Positions 9,189-15,874 of a stretch of DNA of 30,340 nt are shown one piece after another. Both the position numbers and the translations under genes were made by a program. The DNA lies in the NCBI GenBank assembly GCA_965371855.1, contig CBDUZZ010000059.1, positions 1 through 30,340 of the forward strand. Direction: 5' to 3'. The notes below the pieces were generated by a model, which saw nothing but the letters and a program-made list of their open reading frames with translations, was not told where the DNA came from and ran no database searches. Every line of letters starts with the position of its first letter. Positions within the stretch are counted from its first letter, which is position 1. This stretch comes from JAADEM01 sp965371855. Lineage in GTDB: Bacteria; Bacteroidota; Bacteroidia; Bacteroidales; Marinilabiliaceae.

Positions 9189-10211
9189 TTAACGTTGAAT
9201 ATTTTTCAGAATATGGTCTATTATTTCATCTGCCTCCACTTTATCTGCCCGGCTTTTAAAATTTAATACCAACCGATGCCGCAGAACAGCGTGTGCAATC
9301 TGGTTAATATCTTCTATACTTACATGATGTCTGCCATTTAACAAGGCCTTTACCTTGGCTCCTAAAATAAGATACTGGGATGCTCGTGGGCTGGCTCCGT
9401 GCGCTACATAATTTTCAACCATATCGAGTTTCTTCGCCTTCTTATTTTCGACCCTTGTTGCGGCAGCCAGCCTTACAGCATAAAGCACTACATCATCGGC
9501 AACCGGAACTGCCCGGACAATTTGCTGCAATTTTTGCAACTCATCTGTGCCAATTATTTTGTCAACTTCACCCATCTCGGTGCCTGTTGTCCCTTTTACA
9601 ATAGCTACTTCATCCATTTCTGAAGGATAATCGACCTTTAAGCAAAACATAAATCTATCAAGTTGTGCTTCGGGCAATACATAGGTTCCTTCCATTTCAA
9701 TAGGATTCTGCGTAGCCAGAACCATGAAGGGTTTATCTAAATCGTAAGTTTCCCGCCCAATCGAGACATTCTTTTCCTGCATTGCCTGAAGTAATGACGC
9801 CTGTGTTTTTGGTGGGGTTCGGTTGATTTCATCTGCCAACACAAGATTGGCAAAAATTGGCCCACGTAAAAACTTCCGCTCGCGCCTTCCAGTCTCAGGG
9901 TTCTCCTCAATTACATCAGTCCCGGTAATATCCGAAGGCATTAAATCGGGCGTAAACTGAATCCGGCAAAAATCAAGATCGAGCATATTCGCCAGTGTAT
10001 TTGCCATTAATGTTTTTCCCAGTCCAGGGAGTCCTAGCAAGAGTGCATGTCCTTTGCATAGCATACTCATGAGCATAAATTCAAGGATTTTTTCCTGTCC
10101 ATGAACAACCTTTGAGGCTTCTTTAAGCAATGTATTGTGCGTTGTTCGTAGTTGCTTAATCAGTTGCATTTCATCAAGAAACTGGTTTACATTTTCGTTT
10201 GTGTTAATCAT
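9189..10211 (-). CDS. MoxR-family AAA+ ATPase
   Basis: The 340-residue protein has Walker A GLPGLGKT at 60-67, Walker B LVLADE at 122-127 followed by INRTPPKTQASLLQAMQE, sensor 1 ATQNP, and the MoxR-typical EGTYVLPEAQLDRF. The C-terminal lid holds HGASPRASQ. Length and motifs are complete, so it is probably active. MoxR ATPases act as chaperones that mature or activate vWA-linked complexes. Here it is followed by DUF58, BatA-like and DUF4175-like genes on the same strand. Only 12 bases separate it from the broken caspase-like gene upstream, so it has no private promoter in the gap. Its transcript must start farther upstream or inside that gene. Confidence 0.95.
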   Translation of the reverse strand: MINTNENVNQFLDEMQLIKQLRTTHNTLLKEASKVVHGQEKILEFMLMSMLCKGHALLLGLPGLGKTLMANTLANMLDLDFCRIQFTPDLMPSDITGTDVIEENPETGRRERKFLRGPIFANLVLADEINRTPPKTQASLLQAMQEKNVSIGRETYDLDKPFMVLATQNPIEMEGTYVLPEAQLDRFMFCLKVDYPSEMDEVAIVKGTTGTEMGEVDKIIGTDELQKLQQIVRAVPVADDVVLYAVRLAAATRVENKKAKKLDMVENYVAHGASPRASQYLILGAKVKALLNGRHHVSIEDINQIAHAVLRHRLVLNFKSRADKVEADEIIDHILKNIQR

Positions 10212-10223
10212 TTTCTGCTCTGG

Positions 10224-10772
10224 TTAAAAGTTAATTGTTATATTTTTGGCTTCTTCTTTATCAAGTGGTGATGGAGCTACGGTACCTATACCATCGCCGT
10301 TTCCATCAAGAATAATTTTTTCGAGTTGAACCAAACCACGTTCCTGGTACCATTCTCTAATTTGCTGTTTTGCCACAACCTGCATTTCAGCAAGCGAAAC
10401 CAATTTGTCCCCATTTTTATCGGCAGCATTAGGTTCAAATAACTTGTCAATTACTTCATTTAAGGCAGGTTCGTTATCTCTGTCCTCTGTTTCTGCTGCA
10501 GCCAGAATTAACCGGTTTTTCGCGCCTAAAATTTTTGTAGCACGCGTTCCTGCTTCAAGTGCCCAAATAATTCCAAGTTTCCCGGAAATTTTTTCTGTTT
10601 TTAAATGTGATTGCATTTCACTTAAAGTAATGTCGGTCCCAAGCAGATTGTAGTTAATATCTTTTGCAGTGCTATTGGCATGCCCCAGAAAAATAACCAA
10701 ACAAGTATTTTTAGAAAGTTGAGAATTAATCCGGTCAAAGGCATTTTTAATGTCATTTTTGCGACAGCTCTT
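10224..10772 (-). pseudogene. Caspase/legumain-like (C13-type) protein, 5'-truncated
   Basis: The frame is open from just after a TAA (10773-10775) to the stop at 10224, 182 codons. No ATG lies in the upstream part, which nonetheless reads like the family (NDIKNAFDRINSQL before CLVIFLGH). The C-terminal part of the fold is present: the GH of the catalytic strand (LGHANS), YNLLGTDITLSEM, LILAAAETEDRDNEP, then an EF-hand-like ADKNGDKLVS and WYQERG. In active C13-like relatives a catalytic Cys follows the next strand; here the equivalent stretch reads IWALEAGTRATK, so the protein would be inactive even if made. The N-terminal half is missing, and the break lies about 14 bases from the tRNA-Arg 3' end. 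Relatives often precede MoxR genes of this operon type. A TTG at 10698-10700 could start a shorter product, but this is unlikely to fold normally. Confidence 0.65.
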
Positions 10773-10785
10773 TTACCATTTTTCG

Positions 10786-10857
10786 TGATCCCGACGGGAA
10801 TCGAACCCATATCATAGGAACCGGAATCCTACATTCTATCCATTGAACTACGGGACC
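10786..10857 (-). tRNA. tRNA-Arg (anticodon CCG)
   Basis: Read on the minus strand, the 72 bases fold as a cloverleaf. The acceptor stem GGTCCCG pairs with CGGGATC (one G-T pair) and leaves discriminator A. The D-arm is GTTC/GAAT, the anticodon stem TAGGA/TCCTA with loop TTCCGGT (anticodon CCG), and the T-arm ATGGG/CCCGT around TTCGATT. CCA is not encoded. A bacteroidete -7 box lies upstream at 10871-10878. Unusually, no hairpin and T-tract follow the 3' end; the next 14 bases lead straight into the truncated caspase-like gene on the same strand. Confidence 0.95.
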
Positions 10858-10870
10858 AAAATTGTATATG

Positions 10871-10878
10871 CAAAGATA
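10871..10878 (-). promoter_or_regulatory. -7 box of the tRNA-Arg promoter
   Basis: The minus strand reads TATCTTTG, a full match to the Bacteroidota -7 consensus TAnnTTTG. It ends 13 bases before the tRNA 5' end, so transcription would start about 6 bases upstream of the mature tRNA. No clear TTTG -33 element was found at the right spacing. Because no terminator follows the tRNA, this promoter could also feed the Bat block. Confidence 0.6.
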
Positions 10879-10993
10879 AAAGAATTTTAACACTACACCG
10901 ATATGTAAATAATATTGACTAAATATTATTTTGAGGTGCTAAACATAATTAATTATGGCTCATCCGAATAATGCATAGTTGTCTTAATATTTC

Positions 10994-11135
10994 GGTACTC
11001 CGTACCTTATAAACCGTATTTGATTACTATTTCTACAAAGATTTTGGCGGCTCTGCCGCTATATTTATCAGGTGCAGAGCACCTCAAACATTTGTAGAGA
11101 TATTGTATAAAAGTTTTAATAAGGTGCAGAGCACC
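10994..11135. repeat. Cluster of four 5+3+5 hairpins (REP-like)
   Basis: Four 13-base dyads share one format, 5-bp stem and 3-base loop. They are GGTAC-TCC-GTACC (10994-11006), GCGGC-TCT-GCCGC (11047-11059), GGTGC-AGA-GCACC (11071-11083) and the same sequence again (11123-11135). An 8-base inverted repeat, TCTACAAA at 11032-11039 and TTTGTAGA at 11091-11098, brackets the middle pair. No coding frame is seen between the tRNA promoter and the cytochrome b gene. The format resembles REP elements mobilised by REP-associated Y1 transposases, but no such gene is in the window. Confidence 0.7.
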
Positions 11136-11292
11136 GTAATGCTATCTTTTGTTTCATCAAATAACACAGGTTATAAGCCAATAATCAAAGTTTACCCATG
11201 CATTTTTCTGAAGAACTTTAATTACCCTTTGCAATACAATTTTTGGTTAGGAGTAGTAAAGAGTGTATTTTTATGTCCATAAAATTTTATTA

Positions 11293-12576
11293 ATGAGTAA
11301 TCAGGAAAATCAACACTCTACTGTTGTTAAATTTCTTTTACATCTGCATCCAAAGAAGGTAGATGAGAATGCTATAAAATATACTCGTACGTTTGGACTT
11401 GGAGGTATAGGTGCTTTGCTTTTTGTTATTCTTGCTGTTACAGGAATGATGTTAAGGTTTAGTTATGTGCCGGTTATTGACCGGGCTTATGACTCAATAA
11501 CCGAGTTGCAGGAATATTATATTTTCGGCCAATTTTTAAGAAATATTCATTACTGGAGTGCTAACATGATGGTTTTTGTTGTGTTTTTGCACCTGTTAAG
11601 GGTTTTTTATTCACAATCGATATATTTTGAAAGGCGTAAAAGTTGGCTTTATGGCTTGGTGCTTTTATTTATTATTTTGTCATTTAATTTTACCGGATAT
11701 TTGCTGCCGTGGGATCAGTTGTCCTTTTGGGCTGTTACTATCATGACCGAGATATTAAGTTACATTCCTCTTATTGGAACATACATGAGCAACGTTTTAA
11801 GAGGAGGGGAGCAGGTTGGCCAGGGCACGCTGATGAACTTTTATGTTTTACATACCGGTTTGTTGCCATTGCTGATAATCGTTTTTATGGTGCTTCATTT
11901 TTGGCTTATAAGAAAAGCAAAGGGGGTTACTACCGGTCAGCCGGAAAACAGAAAACTTGTTGGTGTTTCTCCGAACCTGATTAGGAAAGAAATAATTGCC
12001 GCTCTTGTTGTTGTTGCTTTGGTGCTGTTTTTAAGTGTTTTTTTTGATGCTCCATTAAAGGATATGGCTAACCGTTTGGTAAGCCCGAATCCGAGTAAGG
12101 CACCATGGTATTTTATGGGATTGCAGGAGTTTCTTATGCATATCCATCCGTCATTTGTGGCATTTGTTTTGCCTGTTGCAGTTATTACATTATTAGTATA
12201 TATATCATATCAAACCTCGGAAGATATTAACGTTGGTGTTTGGTTTAACTCTGCGGAAGGTAAGAAGCAAATCATAAACTCTGCTTTGTTTTCATTTGTT
12301 CTAACAGTTGTTTTGATATTTGCTACAGAGTATATTATAGATTTTAGAGAGTGGTTTAAATCCATGCCGTTAATTATTTCTACAGGATTTTTCCCATTGT
12401 TTTTATATTTGATTCCTCTAAGCGGTTACTATTGGTATTTGAAAAAGAGAAGGAAGGTTAAAAAGGTTGAACTATTAATGTGTTTGACTACCATCGTTAT
12501 AACATCTTATCTGGTGATGATGCTTGTTGGAATATGGTTTAGAGGAGAGAGTATGAAATTAGTTATTAGTGGTTAA
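11293..12576 (+). CDS. Cytochrome b of a bc-type complex (b6 and subunit IV fused)
   Basis: This is the integral membrane quinol-oxidising subunit, 427 residues from the chosen ATG at 11293. A GTG at 11263, with GGAG upstream, would add 10 residues. The four b-heme ligands are H86 and H100 in helix B and H187 and H202 in helix D. The helix D pair is separated by 14 residues as in cytochrome b6, against 13 in mitochondrial-type cytochrome b. The Qo-site signature GYLLPWDQLSFWAVT is present. The PEWY loop reads APWY near 270-273. About nine hydrophobic helices are seen, with subunit IV-like and extra C-terminal helices in one chain. The Rieske and multiheme genes follow on the same strand. A menaquinol substrate is inferred from the phylum. 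Electrons would pass through the Rieske protein to the octaheme cytochrome. Confidence 0.92.
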   Translation: MSNQENQHSTVVKFLLHLHPKKVDENAIKYTRTFGLGGIGALLFVILAVTGMMLRFSYVPVIDRAYDSITELQEYYIFGQFLRNIHYWSANMMVFVVFLHLLRVFYSQSIYFERRKSWLYGLVLLFIILSFNFTGYLLPWDQLSFWAVTIMTEILSYIPLIGTYMSNVLRGGEQVGQGTLMNFYVLHTGLLPLLIIVFMVLHFWLIRKAKGVTTGQPENRKLVGVSPNLIRKEIIAALVVVALVLFLSVFFDAPLKDMANRLVSPNPSKAPWYFMGLQEFLMHIHPSFVAFVLPVAVITLLVYISYQTSEDINVGVWFNSAEGKKQIINSALFSFVLTVVLIFATEYIIDFREWFKSMPLIISTGFFPLFLYLIPLSGYYWYLKKRRKVKKVELLMCLTTIVITSYLVMMLVGIWFRGESMKLVISG

Positions 12577-12599
12577 TTGTTAATGGATTGAATGGTTGA

Positions 12600-12680
12600 C
12601 TTCTTCGCCTGCATTGGGCAGGCAACTTTAAGAACTTTAAGGACTTGATAAACTTTTAACTTCATGAACTTTATAAACTT
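12600..12680 (+). repeat. GCCTGC hairpin plus AACTTT repeat array
   Basis: A perfect dyad GCCTGC-ATTGG-GCAGGC at 12607-12623 is followed by imperfect repeats of AACTTTAAG/AACTTTATAA at roughly 10-12-base steps to about 12680. The array runs through the Rieske ATG (12664) into its first codons. The same pairing of a GCCTG hairpin with AAGTT-type repeats is seen at 30105-30150, and hairpin-free relatives lie at 13153-13195 and 24105-24135. Confidence 0.6.
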
Positions 12681-13152
12681 TAATAAAAAAGGAACTAACA
12701 GACGCAGCTTTATTAAACGCCTTATTTTGCTTCTGTTTGGAGCAGAAGGAGCTTACCTTTTGTTCGATTTTTTCAAAGGAAATAAAAAGAGGAATTTTGA
12801 ACCCGAAGATATGTATGTCGTTGGTTATGTAAAGGATTTTGAGCCAAAACGTATATATCCGTTTTCTTCAGGGAAATTTTATATTTATAAATTTGATGAT
12901 GGTGGCATAATTGCAATATCTTATGTTTGCACACATTTAGGTTGCACTATTCAATATGATGAAGGTCAGGGGAGTTTTGTTTGTCCGTGTCATGCTTCAG
13001 CTTTTAATATTAAAGGTGAGGTGCTCTCACCTCCTGCTACACGGCCTTTGGATGTGTTACCGGTATATATTAAAAACGGCGAAATTAAAGTGGATATCAA
13101 TCATCCTAAGAAAAGAAAAAGATTTAACAAGTCTCAATTAACGTATGCGTAA
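12664..13152 (+). CDS. Rieske iron-sulfur protein
   Basis: The predicted protein has 162 residues. A twin-arginine-type sequence NRRSFIKRLILLLFGAEGAY near residues 12-31 gives Tat export and a membrane anchor. The Rieske fold has box I CTHLGC at 89-94 and box II CPCHAS at 107-112, supplying the two Cys and two His ligands of the 2Fe-2S cluster. The usual box II Gly is Ala. A PPATRPLDVLPV loop follows as in bc Rieske proteins. It would carry electrons from menaquinol at the cytochrome b Qo site to the octaheme cytochrome encoded next. The gap to cytochrome b is 87 bases and carries the GCCTGC/AACTTT repeat, which also supplies the first codons (MNFINFN). A later start is possible but would cut into the Tat motif region. 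Confidence 0.93.
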   Translation: MNFINFNKKGTNRRSFIKRLILLLFGAEGAYLLFDFFKGNKKRNFEPEDMYVVGYVKDFEPKRIYPFSSGKFYIYKFDDGGIIAISYVCTHLGCTIQYDEGQGSFVCPCHASAFNIKGEVLSPPATRPLDVLPVYIKNGEIKVDINHPKKRKRFNKSQLTYA

Positions 13153-13307
13153 GGTGAAAGTTTATCAAGTGAAAAGTTTGTAAAGTGAAAAGTAATGGGA
13201 CTGATAATAAAGCAAGCCATGAAAGGGCATAAACAATCAATGAGTTATCAAATGATAACAGAAACTCAACATACATAGAACATCGTAAATCGAATATCTA
13301 ACATCTA
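13153..13307. other. Intergenic repeats between Rieske and multiheme genes
   Basis: Bases 13153-13195 hold three imperfect copies of an AAGTGAAAAGTTT-like unit, related to the AACTTT arrays elsewhere on the opposite strand. A perfect hairpin GTTATC-AAAT-GATAAC lies at 13244-13259. No reading frame of interest was seen. The hairpin could tune expression between the two genes. Confidence 0.4.
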
Positions 13308-15614
13308 ATGACCGACCGGAATAAATATATAAAATTGAAGTTGTTGTTAAGCCTGATTATTTTGGCTTTGTATCCTGGTTATTTAATTAAACAGCTTTAC
13401 TTCACAACTAAATATTCGGATATTCCAAAATATGAGTATGTTGGTAAGGAAGCTTGCATTGAGTGTCATGAGGCTGAGTATAACGATTGGATAGGTTCGG
13501 ATCACGACAAAGCAATGGATGTGGCTAATGACTCTACCGTTTTAGCAGATTTCAATAATGTTACCTTGAAAAGTAATAATGGACTTATTCATCGGATGTT
13601 TCGTGATGGTAAAAAATTCATGGTTAATACTGATGGAGAGGATGGTGAGATGCACGACTTTGAGGTTAAGTATGTTTTTGGCTGGACTCCATTGCAAAAC
13701 TATCTGGTTGAGTTTCCGGGTGGAAGGTTACAGTCACTGGCTCTTACCTGGAATACCCTTGATACGACTTGGTATTATATGCCGGACTCTACCTATAAAG
13801 ATGAGAATGTTAACCACAAAAACTGGTTACACTGGACTAATCAGGCACAAAACTGGAATTCGATGTGTGCATACTGTCACTCCACAAATTTGAAAAAAGG
13901 TTATAATCATGAAACAGATAGTTATAATACTACCTGGTCAGAAATAGATGTTAGCTGTGAGGCGTGTCACGGTCCTTCATCTTATCACGTTAAATGGGCC
14001 AATATGCCAGAGTATGCACAGGCAAAGATTAAGAACTACGGTTTGGTGGAGAAAACAAGTGGGTTAACAAATGTGGAGTATGTTGATAAGTGTGCCAGAT
14101 GCCATTCGCGCCGAAGTTCTTTAAATGATTATGACTATCATTTCAAAAGTATGTATGACCATATTATTCCTGAACTGCCTACTCAATCAAACTATTATGT
14201 TGATGGGCAGATAAAAGATGAAGACTATGTATGGGGCTCTTTTAACCAAAGTAAAATGTATGTTTGGGAGGTACAGTGTAATGATTGTCACAATGTTCAT
14301 TCTGGGGAGTTGGTTTTGCCTGTCGAAGATAATCAGCTCTGTTTGCAGTGTCATAAAGCCACTGATTACGATACACCCACACATCATCATCACAAAGATT
14401 TTGGAGAGCAAGGAGAAGCTGTTATTTCAGAGTCGGGAGTGAAGTTTGAAGTTGGTTCAGGTACTCAGTGTTACAATTGCCATATGCACGGAGGTTATTA
14501 TATGGGGGTTGACTATCGGCGCGACCACAGTTTTCGTATTCCTCGTCCTGATTTATCTGATAAGTTAGAAACTCCTAATGCATGTAATCAGTGTCATGCT
14601 GATGAGAGTAATAAGTGGGCATCAAACTATATTGAGGAATGGTTTGGAATAAGCCGGCATTATCAGTTTGGGGAGGCAATATTTGATGCACAACATGGTG
14701 TTAAAGGAGTTGACAGGCAACTTATAGAAATAATAAAATCGCCAAAAGAGGTTTATCCGAACAGTAAGAAAGCAACAGCACTGGCCAGCCTTACTTTTGA
14801 ATCGGATAGTAGTTATAAAGTTTTGTATTCGGCGATGAGTGATGTGGATGCGCAAATACGATTGATTGCCGTTAGAACCTTGCAGATACAATCACAAAAG
14901 GATATTAACAGATTACTCCCGATGCTGAGTGATGAAACAAAAGCTGTGAGAATGGAAATAATAAATAAACTTTCCTACCTGAGTGATGACCAGATTCCGG
15001 TAAAACACCTTAAGAAGTTTCATGCTGCTCTTAATGAGTATGAGAAGACACTTCAGTATAGTGCTGATTTTCCAATGGGGAAATTTAGTTTGGGTAATTT
15101 TTACTATGCGCGGAAGAATTATCCTATGGCTGAAAAGTTTTATCTGGGTGTCTTGGAGCAGGACTCAGAACTTGATGTTGCCAGAGTAAATATCGCATAT
15201 CTGTACAGTTCAATGGGGAAACCTGATGAAGCAGAAAGATATCTTCGTATGATTGTTGAGAAACATCCTGATGATGCTACGTTTAATTACAGTTATGGAC
15301 TTGTACTATCGGAGAATAAGAAGTATAAAGAATCATTAAAATACCTTTTAAAAGCATCTAAAGGAATGCCTGGTAATTCCCGGGCTGACTACAACATAGC
15401 TATGCTGTATGAGTTTTTTAAAGACTACGACAATGCTGTAAGATATCTCAAGCTGGCAATTAAGAAAAGTCCCGATGTATCCAATTATGCAAACCTGTAC
15501 TCATTTTACAATAAGTATAACAAAGTACAAGAGGCTAAAGATTTGGCTCAAGTGATGATAAGCAAGTTTCCTGATGATTCGAATGTGCAACAGTTGAGGA
15601 GTAATGTGAAGTAA
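13308..15614 (+). CDS. Octaheme cytochrome c with HEAT-like and TPR repeats
   Basis: This is a 768-residue exported protein. A signal anchor (KLLLSLIILALYPGYLI, residues 11-27) precedes eight CxxCH heme sites with cysteines starting at residues 50, 187, 217, 262, 324, 345, 388 and 426. The sites include CIECH, CEACH, CNDCH and CNQCH. The long gap after the first heme and the paired later motifs recall cytochrome c554-type and paired-CXXCH proteins. Residues about 485-560 look HEAT-like (AQIRLIAVRTL, AVRMEIINKL). From about 575 to the end come tetratricopeptide repeats (FSLGNFYYARKNYPMAEKFY, VNIAYLYSSMGKPDEAERYL and others). It sits behind cytochrome b and Rieske and probably replaces cytochrome c1 as the periplasmic electron acceptor. 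The final acceptor is unknown. Multiheme-TPR proteins are known; the exact partner of this one is not evident. Confidence 0.88.
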   Translation: MTDRNKYIKLKLLLSLIILALYPGYLIKQLYFTTKYSDIPKYEYVGKEACIECHEAEYNDWIGSDHDKAMDVANDSTVLADFNNVTLKSNNGLIHRMFRDGKKFMVNTDGEDGEMHDFEVKYVFGWTPLQNYLVEFPGGRLQSLALTWNTLDTTWYYMPDSTYKDENVNHKNWLHWTNQAQNWNSMCAYCHSTNLKKGYNHETDSYNTTWSEIDVSCEACHGPSSYHVKWANMPEYAQAKIKNYGLVEKTSGLTNVEYVDKCARCHSRRSSLNDYDYHFKSMYDHIIPELPTQSNYYVDGQIKDEDYVWGSFNQSKMYVWEVQCNDCHNVHSGELVLPVEDNQLCLQCHKATDYDTPTHHHHKDFGEQGEAVISESGVKFEVGSGTQCYNCHMHGGYYMGVDYRRDHSFRIPRPDLSDKLETPNACNQCHADESNKWASNYIEEWFGISRHYQFGEAIFDAQHGVKGVDRQLIEIIKSPKEVYPNSKKATALASLTFESDSSYKVLYSAMSDVDAQIRLIAVRTLQIQSQKDINRLLPMLSDETKAVRMEIINKLSYLSDDQIPVKHLKKFHAALNEYEKTLQYSADFPMGKFSLGNFYYARKNYPMAEKFYLGVLEQDSELDVARVNIAYLYSSMGKPDEAERYLRMIVEKHPDDATFNYSYGLVLSENKKYKESLKYLLKASKGMPGNSRADYNIAMLYEFFKDYDNAVRYLKLAIKKSPDVSNYANLYSFYNKYNKVQEAKDLAQVMISKFPDDSNVQQLRSNVK

Positions 15615-15805
15615 GAAGGATACAGAAATCAGGGCATAGACATGCTGATGGGAGTAAAACTTATCGAAAGTGCAAAAAAAATGAAGGAATTGAACTTCTC
15701 GATTCTCATTTAGTAATGGAAAGTAATAAACCTATGCGCGCAGAGTACGAAAAATTTGGTGCTAAGATTTACAAAAGGTACCGTGTTTACCAGAAAAAAT
15801 TGTAA
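15615..15805 (+). pseudogene. Probable GNAT-like C-terminal remnant, frameshifted
   Basis: Directly after the octaheme stop codon the same frame stays open and reads EGYRNQGIDMLMGVKLIESAK. At an eight-A run (15674-15681) the reading must shift by one base to continue as NEGIELLDSHLVMESNKPMR and then EYEKFGAKIYKRYRVYQKKL before TAA at 15803-15805. Together they look like the C-terminal part of a bacteroidete acetyltransferase-like protein: a GxRxxGI acyl-CoA-type helix, then ESNKPMRAEYEKFG, then KRYRVY. There is no N-terminal half or start codon. I infer a relic left by deletion, or a fragment brought in with neighbouring DNA. The family name is from memory of the motif order and is moderately sure. 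That the DNA once coded is better supported, because two frames join cleanly at the homopolymer. Confidence 0.6.
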
Positions 15806-15831
15806 TGTTATTTAAAAAAAAATTATATTTG
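15800..15831 (+). promoter_or_regulatory. Promoter of the RND efflux operon
   Basis: TATATTTG at 15824-15831 matches the Bacteroidota -7 consensus TAnnTTTG. A TTG at 15800-15802 lies 21 bases upstream, acceptable as the -33 element. The predicted start near 15838 leaves a leader of about 37 bases containing GGGAG at 15861-15865, nine bases before the TolC-like ATG. Confidence 0.6.
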
Positions 15832-15874
15832 AATTAACATAATTTTTAATTTCAATTCCCGGGAGTAAAATACT

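Noticed and set aside
10622..10810. 62-codon minus-strand frame over the tRNA 3' end
   Set aside because: It reads through the tRNA-Arg gene and is out of frame with the caspase-like sequence, so it is a chance frame.
10994..11135. CRISPR array or riboswitch
   Set aside because: The repeats are short dyads with unequal spacing (12, 40 and 53 bases) and three different stems; no cas gene or riboswitch core was seen.
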